A stretch of DNA of 64,000 nt, taken from assembly GCA_010015655.1 (NCBI GenBank), contig ML976657.1, positions 732,264 through 796,263 of the forward strand, in the 5' to 3' direction. Source of the stretch: Bimuria novae-zelandiae CBS 107.79 (lineage: Eukaryota; Ascomycota; Dothideomycetes; Pleosporales; Didymosphaeriaceae). The position numbers were made by a program, and so were the translations under genes. How positions within the stretch are numbered: position 1 is the stretch's first letter; every line of letters begins with the position of its first letter. Under the pieces are notes generated by a model. The model saw nothing but the letters and a program-made list of their open reading frames with translations. It ran no database searches and had not been told where the DNA came from. Positions 21,911 to 30,975 of this stretch are shown here, in pieces.

Positions 21911-23122
21911 ATAATAGCGTTAATAGCGTAAATATTACTATATTAACACTTATAGATGCTAGCGTAGATCTTTTCCTCTTTATAACTTTACTAGTAGATT
22001 TTAAGGCTCTCTAGCTTCCCTTTTACGTAAATTTAAGCTATTTTTAAAATTACTATTAAGCCTTATAAGCCTACTAATAAAGGCGTTACTTAGTAACTAA
22101 ATTACGTTTTTTCTTAGCGAGTGTATTTTTAGCTACTACCTACGTTATACGCTTCTTTTATAGTAAATAAACTTTAAGCTATTTACTAGCTATATAAATC
22201 TCTTCTTATTAAACTTTTTAAAGCTATAGCTTTTTATTTTATATTTTATTAGCTAAGAAAATCGTACACTCTTTATACTTAAGTAAGTAATTAAAAAATA
22301 GGTTTTTTATAGTATTCCTTAAGTTACTTAACGGGCACAGTCTTATCCTTTATTTAACGCTATTTTTAGTCTATAAAAGCTTTTTAAAGGCCTTTCACCT
22401 TATACTTTAAGAGTTACTTTTTTATAAAAATTAAGTATATTCTTTAACTAAGCTTATGTAACTTTTTGATTAAAATATCATTAATAGTAGAGGTTAATAG
22501 TTACTCTATTTTACGATAATTTAAAACGCTAATTACTAATATAAAGCTTTCTTATAATTTTATTTTTAAAGAGGGCTCCCTAAAAAATTACTTAAGAATA
22601 GGTATAGGATCTAGTAGCAAAATATCTTTATACTTAAAGACCTTAATAATTAATTATAGCGTAATTAACTATTAAGCCCTTACGGATAGCTAGTCTAGAA
22701 GGGGTTTAGGATTAGTTCTTAGGCAAGTGCATTAGTAATATAAGTAAGGGTTTTATTAATAGCTTTCGCTTATTAATAGGGCGTTAGTATTAAAGGTATG
22801 TACGGCATATTGAAATTAATAAGAGCCTAAGTTAAATCTAAATAATAGATTAATAAACAGGTTAAATATAAATATAAAAGCTTATATTTGCGTTCCTACA
22901 CACTTGGCTTGTTCCTGCTCGTTGGCGAGCGCTCTCTGGAGAGCAGTCACGTGACTTAGCGCCCTGCGGCGTAGTCGCCAATGACCAGTCATTCCTGGCG
23001 AATGACATGAGGAATTAGATACAAAATCGGCACAGCCTTTCCTGGATCTCAGATCCTAACATTAACGTAGTCTAGACTATCTAAAAAGGTATAAAAAGTC
23101 TTTTTTAGTAATTATTAATAGG

Positions 23123-23220
23123 CTTTAGCCTTTATAAAGACAGGTGTTAAGCTCGTTAAAGTAGGTGTTATAAGGCACTCACACCTTGGTCCGATCCAGG
23201 TTAGGGTAGTAAGGCTAAAG
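23123..23220. repeat. Hairpin-flanked, tRNA-like segment
   Basis: CTTTAGCCTTTATA (23123-23136) pairs with TAGTAAGGCTAAAG (23207-23220). Between them, CCTTGGTCCGATCCAGG (about 23183-23199) resembles a T-arm with its B box. The rest cannot be folded into a proper tRNA cloverleaf by eye, so this may be a decayed tRNA-derived SINE or chance. Confidence 0.25.
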
Positions 23221-23369
23221 TAGCACTTTATAAATTATTAAATAGTATAAATAGATGCGACACTTAGCGCGTGGCTATATAATTTAATTTTATAATAAAT
23301 AAAATAACTATTAGTCTGTATAGGAGAACGTACTCGCGCAGAAGATATGTAAGTTAACTACAAGAAGCA

Positions 23370-23610
23370 AAGAAAGGAAACCGTCCTATAGATATACCCT
23401 TTCTGTCCTATAGAGTCCTATGGTATCCCATATCCTCGTTTCATGGGATCCCATGGGATACCTTGGGACGTCACATGACCGAGGTCACGTGGTCCCATAA
23501 TGTCTCATGGTCTTGGCGTCTGAGACAGCCTGGGACATTGCGTAAGCCCAGGTGGGGCCTAAGTGCCGTCATAAGGCCCTTCGTCCCATCGCCGACTTCT
23601 GGTCCGTAAC
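23370..23610. repeat. Un-RIPed G+C-rich patch with inverted TGGGA motifs
   Basis: GGTATCCCAT (23422-23431) and ATGGGATACC (23453-23462) are perfect inverted arms. Next to the second arm is the 12-bp palindrome ATGGGATCCCAT (23443-23454). Further TGGGAC and TCCCAT words are scattered through the patch. No open frame is seen. The origin is unknown; a short insertion that escaped RIP is likely. Confidence 0.4.
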
Positions 23611-24332
23611 AGTAGGTAATTAAGAAAGACTTAAAAATATATACAGTGAGAGGCTATAACGTATATATTAAATAAAGTGGAAATATAGCTATGAGGATTC
23701 TATTCTAGTTATAGTAGTTCATAAAATATATAGTAATATAAATCTATAACTATTAAAAATTAGAACTTAGTACGCTTATTAAGACTTTTTAGCTTTTTCT
23801 CTTATAGAGTACTTAAATACCTATTAAAGCTATTAAAGGCCTATCTTGTTGTATTACTAATTAGTGGGAGATTAGATAATGAAGACTATATAGTATTAAA
23901 AATTAATTTTCTTTATTTAGCTTAATTATAGACTCTTAGCATTAAATTAATTAATTAGTAATAAATTAATATTAAATTTATTAGCGTATATAAATACGAT
24001 AAGCAAGATCTACTCTTAATTATTATTCTATATAGCCTGCCTAACTTAGTAGCTTTTGTACAGAGGCCTATTAAAGATCCTTTTTAATTAGCTAATAATA
24101 CTAAGGAGGAAGCCTTTCTCGTTTTATAAAATATATACTAAGGCTCCACGCTATACTTTATAATCTTTTTATAAAAATATTAAAATAGAGCATATATCTT
24201 GCCTCTAAATTATTGTTATAATAATTATTATTAAGCATAATTATTTATTATAATATTAAGAAGTCGTAGTCGCGCTTAATAAAATAAAAAACCTATTATG
24301 TAGAAATATCCTTTTTAATAATAATGTGGCGC

Positions 24333-24500
24333 TCAGTCACAACGATTAGGGAGCTCGAAAACAAAGTCTATTAAAGAGAGGAAGCTTTATAATAACTAGC
24401 TATTTATAAGTTTAGGGGATCGCGTGCTTAGCTACTTAACTATTTAGCTTAACCTTAGCTAGTGTAAAAAGCTTTAATAAGGTATCTTTTATAATATACC
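24333..24500 (+). repeat. Direct repeat, copy 1 (about 165 bp)
   Basis: This matches 26083-26255 in the same orientation, with RIP-type differences. The shared words include GGGATCGCGTGCTT and TAGCTTAACC. The two copies are about 1.75 kb apart inside transposon H. Confidence 0.6.
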
Positions 24501-24669
24501 CCCTAGCTTATAGAGCGTAGTATAATAAGCTAAATAGTAACTTAAAGTATAAAAGGTAGTAAACTTACGCGTAGAGCTTAAAAAGCATTTAGCTTAAATC
24601 CTTAGCTTATTAGGTAATTAGTCTAAGTAGCTAGTTTATATATAGTTTTAAAAGAAAAGTAGAGAAGAA

Positions 24670-24880
24670 AAGGAAGTAGCATACTTTTACTATAAAGCTT
24701 TAATAAATATTTAAGGGTAATTATTTACTTATAACGTAACCCGCGCGAGTACCTACTTAAAAAAGTAAAAAAATAAAAGGAGTAGCGTACTTTTACTATA
24801 AAGCTTTAATAAACGTTTAAGGGTAATTATTTACTTATAATATAATCCGTGCGAGTACCTGCGTATATAAATAAAAAAAA
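24670..24880 (+). repeat. Tandem duplication, 106-bp period
   Basis: Two consecutive copies carry the block GTAGCRTACTTTTACTATAA, then TTTAAGGGTAATTATTTACT, then GCGAGTACCT. The second starts 106 bp after the first (24675 and 24781). The differences are transitions. Confidence 0.7.
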
Positions 24881-26082
24881 TAGGTAGCTATAAGATTACA
24901 GCGCCTAGCTAGTAAAAACTTACTTACTTATAGACTTATTATAATTTATACTTTAATATTTCTTAAAAAAAACTAAAGGAGGGTCTACTACCTATCTTTT
25001 ATATTTAAGCTTAGTAAATAACATATTTTACTAATTCTTTTAAATTTAGCTTTTAATTTCACTAATCTCCTTATTTATAAACTTACTATAAAGTTTATAA
25101 AGAGCTTCTCCCTAGAGCGCGTACTAAAGGCGGTTACACTCTATAGGTTTTTATTAATAATAGCTATTTGCTCTATATAGGCACTTATAGCTTATATTAA
25201 GAGTGCGCCCTCCGAGCGTAGCGTATATGCCTACGTGCTTAGTTGTTTGGTCGAGCCAGCGAGCCAGCGAGCGTATCCTTCTAGAAATAGAGTTACTACT
25301 ACGCCTGGTCGCGATAGGTTATTAAGCTCTTTTTAAGCCTACTTATAGTTATATTATAGTGCTAAGCGTAGAAAATCCTTTATTAGCAGCGTACCCTTTA
25401 TCTCTAGGAGATCTAGGAGTACAGCGTTAGCGTGTGCGCGGTTCTATTTAGATAGCTATTTAGTTATGTCTGTTGTTCTGCTACTCTAAAGGCGTAGGGT
25501 AACCTCTTTATATATATATTGTACCTACTTCTTCTAATTATTATTACTTAAATAAAAATTATTTTTAAGTTCTCTAATTAGCGTTTGTAGTATTTACTAC
25601 TTACTTAACTATAATATTATAAGCTTTAGCCTTTATAAATTAATTATAGTATAGACCTAGTTTTAGAGTGCCTAAAGCTTTATTATAAGCTAAATATAAA
25701 TAGTAGACTCTAGCTTATAGCGCTTAAGCTATTATATATAAGGCTTGCTTTTAGTATTTATATTTAGTAGCTCTAGAGCCTAGTTATGTATATTTATCTA
25801 CTTAGGAGTTTTAAAGTTAATATAACTTTATATCCCTTAAATTTTCGCGTGGTACTTAAGCTACACGTACTAAGGTAAAAATAAGTTATAATTTATAAAT
25901 TAGTTACTTACTAGGAGCTTTATAGTAGTTATTATATAATTTAGCTTTATTATAGGTTATAAGCGTCGAGACGTAAGCGTAAGGATAATAAAAAGTAAAA
26001 AATAGTTTATTACTATAATTATTAGTTAGTATAAAATAAGTATATTATAAAGTATTATAAAGGTACTAGGCTTATAATTATA

Positions 26083-26255
26083 GCGCATAGTTATAATAAT
26101 TAGGAAGCTTAAAAATAAAGTCTATTAAGAAAAGAAAGCTCTATAATAACTAATTATTTGTAGGTTTAAGGGATCGCGTGCTTGGCTGCTTAGCTACTTA
26201 GCTTAACCCTAGCTAGCGCAGAAAGCTCTAGTAAGGTGCCTTTTAGAACAAATAA
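26083..26255 (+). repeat. Direct repeat, copy 2
   Basis: This is the partner of 24333-24500. It lies just downstream, in the transposase sense, of the HTH fragment, so it may be part of the transposase coding region. In that case the left copy would mark a second, partial transposase. Confidence 0.55.
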
Positions 26256-26358
26256 TTAATACAAATTTCTATATTATTTAACGTGTAGGAGGTACACCTC
26301 TCTTAGTAAAATGCTATATATACTGTAGGAGCTCCTTCTCTTATTAATAGTTAAGGTT

Positions 26359-26535
26359 TTAGTAAGTCTTACTAGCGAGTGTGCGCGCTAACGTATTGCG
26401 TATAATACTAAATATTTTTGTAATTTCTATATACGTAAAATCTTCTCCTCGTTCTAGCAATTTATTAGCTACAATTATAGCGTTAATTAGATCTATATTA
26501 GTATAGTTGCGTCGCGTTAATGTTGAGGGGTCGCA
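26359..26535 (-). pseudogene. Transposase N-terminal helix-turn-helix fragment of transposon H
   Basis: Reading inward from the right TIR, the minus strand gives LTRRNYTNIDLINAI, then LLERGEDFTYIEITKIF, then RNTLARTLASKT and a stop. Spacing and residues resemble the psq/HTH N-terminus of pogo-type transposases, where DL-x-A-I and a later TL-R pair are conserved. The likely start lies in or near the TIR but no ATG is visible. Beyond 26359 the frame is full of TAA/TAG. Confidence 0.55.
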
Positions 26536-26608
26536 TTGTTGGGGCGCGCATTGACTGTCTCTACGCACTGACTGTCTCGGCACGGTACAACCTGTTTTCA
26601 GAATCCAG

Positions 26609-27454
26609 CTAACCTTCCATCGCAACCCAAGTATGGTAATCGTGCACTGCCAATCCACCAAACCAGGTCTCGTGATCCCTCCTCCTCCTCAGCCCGTGGC
26701 CACTCTCCAGGCATCCAATGTCCGAATGAAGTTTTCCGGCACGCATGCCATGGTAGCTAATATGGCTACCCTCTTCACTGGGTACAGTCTCGACAGCAAG
26801 GTATACCATTTCCCTCCTCTTCCGACATTCCCAGCCCGACTGCAGTGCCTCACTCGCGATGTCTATCAGACCCTGCGGGGTGTTTCTATAGGTCATAAAC
26901 ACGGCCCCGTCCAGGATGCTCATCATCACCAGGTCCAGCCGCTGTTTGTTATCCGGATACAGCAGCGTATGGAGCCAGAATGGTAGATCAGCTGTAACCG
27001 GTAGCGGAGGTAGCTGAGCATCCGCCCAGCTTTTGAGAACTTGGACGCAACCGATCCACTGTCTGATGACTTCAGGTTGACTAGGGCCACGCCACTCGTC
27101 AAGCTGCCACGGCTCGATATCAAGATGTAGCCCTTGAATTAACAAGCGCGCATCGTGGGCGTACCTGCGCTGGAAGTCCTCGACCCAGCGAAGACGGAGC
27201 TGGAGGCTTTGATGAGTCTCAGGGTTCCGGATCCAGGCGGGATCGCCCATAAGAGCCTCAACTGCGATGCTACCTGCACAATTACTAATGAAGTTGGCTA
27301 GGTCTTGATGTGGGACGTCTGGGTTGATGTGAACGTAAACGCGGTTGATTCCGTTCCGTTGTGCGAAGCCGACAAATTGGTCGATTTGCCCGGCATCGCA
27401 GATGACTTCTGCAGTCTTCCAGATCCAAGTTGCCCGGTTGCACACGTGAGACAT
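26609..27454 (-). CDS. TIM-barrel glycoside-hydrolase-like protein, uncharacterised
   Basis: This single-exon gene encodes 281 residues. The ATG at 27454-27452 (MSHVCNRATWIW) is the first in frame. The frame stays open a further 15 codons upstream but has no ATG there. No signal peptide or membrane segment is visible, so the protein is probably cytosolic. Its landmarks are ATWIWKTAEVI (8-18), NRVYVHINPDV (37-47), GLHLDIEPWQ (108-117), VTADLPFW (153-160), FMTYRNTPQG (186-195), YLAVETVPSEEG (218-229) and GGLAVHDYHTW (266-276). Short blocks ending in acidic residues at strand ends fit a TIM barrel, with Asp112, Glu114 and Glu222 as possible active-site residues. Similar proteins occur in bacteria and fungi without an assigned activity, to my knowledge. 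Residues 236-262 (basic, with RRRR) fit less well and could hide a frameshift. The gene diverges from the phosphatase gene and is un-RIPed. Confidence 0.8.
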   Translation of the reverse strand: MSHVCNRATWIWKTAEVICDAGQIDQFVGFAQRNGINRVYVHINPDVPHQDLANFISNCAGSIAVEALMGDPAWIRNPETHQSLQLRLRWVEDFQRRYAHDARLLIQGLHLDIEPWQLDEWRGPSQPEVIRQWIGCVQVLKSWADAQLPPLPVTADLPFWLHTLLYPDNKQRLDLVMMSILDGAVFMTYRNTPQGLIDIASEALQSGWECRKRREMVYLAVETVPSEEGSHISYHGMRAGKLHSDIGCLESGHGLRRRRDHETWFGGLAVHDYHTWVAMEG

Positions 27455-27699
27455 GTCGTTAGAGTTGTTGTGGAGATTGTTCGAAATGACGAGGGTCAAA
27501 GGTGACTTGCAAATTCGAAGGTCGCTAGCACCGCCCTAAAATCCGAAGGGCCGCCGCACCATCGCACCAGACCCGACCCAGGAAAGGAAGAAGTGTGACA
27601 TGCCCAGCCCGGTCTTCTTCCTGGCCATGGATTACAATGTCAAAAGAACATATGGGGGATGCTCTTATTATTTGGCATGAGGGTGTTGTGCGGTGGGAT

Positions 27700-27707
27700 C
27701 ACGTGGG
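27700..27707 (+). promoter_or_regulatory. CACGTGGG, PHO4/NUC-1-type site
   Basis: This matches the high-affinity site of the yeast Pho4 and Neurospora NUC-1 phosphate-starvation regulators. It is 408 bp upstream of the phosphatase ATG and 246 bp upstream of the divergent gene. Regulation by phosphate is inferred from the family and this one site. Confidence 0.4.
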
Positions 27708-27904
27708 TCGGAAGAATGCGGCCGCCGTACCCGCCCTGGCGTGGGTCGCTCTGCAGCCGAAAACAACGTCTGCTACTTCGTAGCTCTAGCTGCAAACAGT
27801 GCAATCTCCATTTGCATATAGCACCAACGAGTATTGCCGCGCCGCTGACTGAGCCGCAGCAAGGAAAAATTATCTCATATGGCAGTCAAGTCGGTGTAAA
27901 AGAG

Positions 27905-27909
27905 CCAAT
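27905..27909 (+). promoter_or_regulatory. CCAAT box in the divergent promoter
   Basis: CCAAT lies about 206 bp upstream of the phosphatase ATG, a usual distance for a HAP-complex site. It is a short motif, so support is weak. Confidence 0.3.
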
Positions 27910-28052
27910 CGTATTTCGCTTGCTGCTCACATGTTCGCGCTGCCATGGCCCCTGACCGCTCCCAGTCCAGTTCGGGGAGGTCCGCCAATGCTCATCTCCG
28001 AGCATCGGTTGTCGTCTGCGGCGTCTGGTGATAGCATGAACGATGCCCTCAT

Positions 28053-28059
28053 TATAAGG
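28053..28059 (+). promoter_or_regulatory. TATA box of the phosphatase gene
   Basis: TATAAGG lies about 60 bp upstream of the ATG at 28115, which fits a core promoter. Confidence 0.5.
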
Positions 28060-28114
28060 ATGAATCTGGCCGGAAAGATGATGGAAGCAGAGCAATCACG
28101 CACGGCCAGTCAAG

Positions 28115-29625
28115 ATGGAACGCATGCTAAGACTTCTTCTTGCAACAGCGACTGTTGCCCATGTCGCTGCTGAGGACTTCAATGTCTTGCAGCATCTGGG
28201 AGGCAATGGTCCATTGTTACCTGGTCAATACTTCTCTAGGCACACAGAGAATCAAGTTAACGACTTCCAGGCCCCGAAGTAACTGGCATCTCATCCGATG
28301 TACCCGAGGGCTGCAAAGTGGACCTGGCCGCTTTCTTCTCCCGACATGGTTCCCGCTACCCAGATACCGGGGCTTACAATGAATGGACAGCGTTTTACAA
28401 CCATATTCAGCAGTCACCTTTTACCGTGAGCGATCCGAAACTCGAATTCCTGAGGACGTGGAAGCCCGTCCTCTCGGACCCTAGTGCCCAGATCGCCCAG
28501 ATCTCCCCGACAGGGTACAAAGAGCTTACAGAAATGGGAGCCACATGGCGTCTACGGTATTCCGACTTGTACGAGTACAATACGCCATTCACACTGTGGG
28601 CCAATTGGTATAAATCAAGCCCTCGAGTGCGTGATAGCGCCCGCATGTTCGCACACGGTTTCTTGGGCCCCAACGCTACGGAGCTTGGTACCATCTACGC
28701 CCTCAATAGCAGTGATCCGGCATCATGGATGAATTCGCTCGCTACCAGTGACCTCTGTCCAGCGTACGAGGATGAGGAGGGCGGCGCACACATTGACCAC
28801 TGGCAATCGATCTACCTCCCTCCCATTGTATCAAGGCTCAACGCTCGGATCAACGGCGATTTCAACTTTACACAGCAAGAAGTGAAGATCATTCCGTACC
28901 TCTGCGGCTTCGAAACGCAGATTACCGGCAAGCGAAGCCCTTTCTGCGACATTTTCACGGATGAAGAAATCCTGCAATACGAGTACGCTCAAGATCTGCG
29001 GTACTGGTACGGTGTCGGATTGGGCACGGACATTGAAAAGCTTCAGATGCTACCTACCGTGGACATGCTGGTGCGGCGCTTCATGGACGGGCCCAACGCA
29101 ACGTACGACCTCGGCAACTCAACTTTCCAAGCACCCAACATCATGGCTTCTTTCACGAACGACGGCCAGATCAACCAGCTCATCGCCGCCACTGGCGTGT
29201 TTGACAACGAACCTGAGCTTCCTGGAAACAGTACACTGCCCAACAGGAAGTTCCGCGTTAGTCGCTTCACCCCTATGCGCGGTACTGTTGCGTTCGAGCG
29301 CTTGTTCTGCTCTCCTAGCAATGCTACAGGTCAGAAAAATTCCAGCGCTTCCCAGAAGCGCCCTGATACCAGCACCACTGCGCTTTCTTCGGCATACATC
29401 CGTATATTATTGAACGACGTCGTATACCCGGTGGCAAACTGTGACAGCGGCCCTGGTGCTTCGTGTCCGCTATCACAATATCAAGAGATTGTTAAGAGCA
29501 AGCTGGACAAGACCAGTAGCTTCACTAGTCTCTGCAACACGACGAATGCCGATTATTCAAGCAAGCCACAATCGACGTTTTTCATGGACAACACGCTTTC
29601 GTTTGCCAATACCATCAAGCCATAG
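28115..29625 (+). CDS. Secreted histidine acid phosphatase (phytase-like)
   Basis: Two exons, 28115-28223 and 28271-29625, are joined across a 47-bp intron (GTCAAT to TTCCAG, with GTTAAC as a possible branch site). The intron restores the family's GGNG...PGPEVTG segment and is needed to skip an in-frame TAA. The product has 487 residues. Residues 1-19 are a signal peptide. The catalytic box RHGSRYP is at 61-67, with His62 the nucleophile of the family. Nine or so N-glycosylation sequons are spread along the chain. The second motif, usually SFTHDGQ, reads SFTNDGQ, with Asn333 in place of His and Asp334 kept. The enzyme would release phosphate from phytate or other monoesters outside the cell. 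The C-terminus (LSFANTIKP) is complete. The gene is un-RIPed and diverges from the TIM-barrel gene. Whether the Asn lowers activity is unknown. Confidence 0.92.
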
Positions 29626-29709
29626 TAGTACGTGAGCGTTTAATGAGATATTAAGAACAGAGGAATCTAATGTACAAGATGCTTCCCGTACGAATATCAA
29701 TGTGACGAC

Positions 29710-29873
29710 TTACTTAGCATCCTCTAGAATGACTTCGGCCGCCTTCTCAGATACCATATAAATCGGCACCGCAATATAGAACCCGGGGATCTTGTTGGTG
29801 TGTTAGTACGTAGTTCAAGCATCAGACGAGTCTAACACACCTTTGGGAACACACTGGCATCACCGTCAGTCAT
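29710..29873 (-). CDS. Candidate 37-residue spliced microprotein
   Basis: Exon 1 (29873-29841) begins with ATG and reads MTDGDASVFPK. A 50-bp intron (29840-29791) starts GTGTGT, has a perfect TACTAAC branch site at 29808-29802 and ends CAACAAG. Exon 2 (29790-29710) reads IPGFYIAVPIYMV, then SEKAAEVILEDAK and TAA. The first block of exon 2 is hydrophobic enough for one short membrane helix. A TATATA lies about 20 bp upstream of the ATG, closer than usual. No family is recognised. It may instead be the last two exons of a larger gene cut off by the transposons to the right. It ends 85 bp from the phosphatase stop, tail to tail. The ordered splice signals are the main support. Confidence 0.45.
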
Positions 29874-30001
29874 CTCCACCTGAACCAGTCACTATATATC
29901 CTCTGCGCGTCCAGTATACTTTTACACTCAACGGGAAAACGTACACGACGTTTCATACGGCTTCTACACGCGACGAATTCTCTACTTTTAGTCTAAATTA
30001 G

Positions 30002-30744
30002 ATGGCTAATAAAATTGCTGCAAAACCAGTGCTAGAAATTAGCAAAAAAGAGTAGAAGATTATCAACGTATTAGCCGTGTGGAAAGTCTAGCTAGGGCCA
30101 AACAAGTACACCCCTTAGTAAGAGATAAATCTAGACGATCTAAGCTATATAGAAGTACTCTAACTAATAAAGAGTTATAACTAATTTTTTATAGATAACT
30201 TGCTAAAGTCGTGATAGCTAGTGCTAACACTTACTATTAAGTTAATATATACTCTACTAACTCTAGCAGCTGCCGCGTTGCCTATATTAGAGGCTCTAGA
30301 TGCTAGCTAGTTAGTAGCTCAAATACTATTACCCAGTTAGCGGACTTATACTTAGGATTTCGTCGAGCAAGCAGGCGCCCAGCGTCTAACTCTACAGTCT
30401 AATTAATATAGAAATCTTTATAAACAACGTCTAGAGGTCCTCCGCTCGCAGGCTAACTTTAAAAAGAAGATCTATAGGTTATAGAAATATAATAGCCTAT
30501 AATACCTAAATAATAGAGGTTTTTGTTTAATTTATCTAATCGAGCCAAGTCTACACTACAAGTTCCATCCAAACCAGATAGAGACTTGGGCTAACGACTG
30601 TGAGTCTGCTCGTGCAACTTCATCTCAGCCACCCCAGCGCCTAATCAGTGATTGGCAGCAACACCAGCTTGCCGTAGGCACACAGGATAGTAGTGGCGGT
30701 AGAGGGCGTGGTAGAGTTAGTGCTCGACGTCGCGGCGAGGACTA
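30002..30744 (+). pseudogene. Degenerate ORF of unknown family with an RG-rich tail
   Basis: About 247 codons from ATG 30002 to TAG 30742-30744 run in one frame with no indels, broken by about sixteen internal stops, nearly all TAA or TAG and one TGA. The start reads MANKIAAKPVLEISKKE. The middle has IETWANDCESARATS, and the end GGRGRGRVSARRRGED is fully preserved and resembles an RGG nucleic-acid-binding tail. The 3' hundred codons are less mutated. Gypsy-3 inserted 16 bp after the stop. The gene was probably part of a repeat, since RIP hit it, but the element type is not recognised. It is the host sequence for the nested stack to the right. Confidence 0.5.
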
Positions 30745-30760
30745 GCTTAAGCGCCTAGGT

Positions 30761-30975
30761 TGTAATAGGCTAGATGCCTTGTTGTACTGTTCCTCGGTGA
30801 AACCCTCAGTGAAACTCTCAGTGCTCCTTTAGACTAAGTGGGGCCTTAGAAATCTCTCGAATCTTCTTGACAATAACAGCGCACATATAAGTTTAGCCTT
30901 ACTTATAGATAGTTTACTTCTTATTAAATATAATCCTATTACTAGGCATTAGCAACCTTTGCGTAGCCCCTTATA
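30761..30975 (+). repeat. 5' LTR of Gypsy-3
   Basis: It is the same length as the 3' LTR, and the differences are transitions. A repeated word, GTGAAAC, occurs twice near its start. Confidence 0.94.

Larger units (their letters stand above)
21486..26585 (-). mobile_element. Large TA-flanked DNA transposon H (5100 bp)
   Basis: The 49-bp TIRs at 21486-21534 and 26537-26585 differ at one base only and start CCGTGCCGAGACAGTCAG. TA flanks both ends (21484-21485 and 26586-26587). Each TIR has two tandem 17-bp units, GAGACAGTCARTGCGCR, 7 bp from the tip. The interior is heavily RIPed and is longer than a usual pogo element, so it probably carries further insertions (see the patches at 21541-21910, 22905-23065 and 23370-23610). 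A transposase-like N-terminus reads inward from the right end. Confidence 0.85.

Noticed and set aside
23160..23220. tRNA gene
   Set aside because: Only a T-arm-like piece is convincing. No proper anticodon arm could be drawn, so it is kept as a low-interest hairpin only.
27455..27499. Longer 296-residue form of the TIM-barrel protein
   Set aside because: The extra 15 codons begin with TTG. The first ATG in frame is at 27454, and the conserved part starts a few residues later.
27595..28173. Several short open frames in the divergent intergenic region
   Set aside because: They overlap each other on both strands, have no recognisable domain, and lie in the shared promoter with its CCAAT, TATA and CACGTGGG motifs.
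28407..29321. Open frames on both strands inside the phosphatase gene
   Set aside because: They are shadows of the phosphatase reading frame, caused by its G+C-rich codon use.
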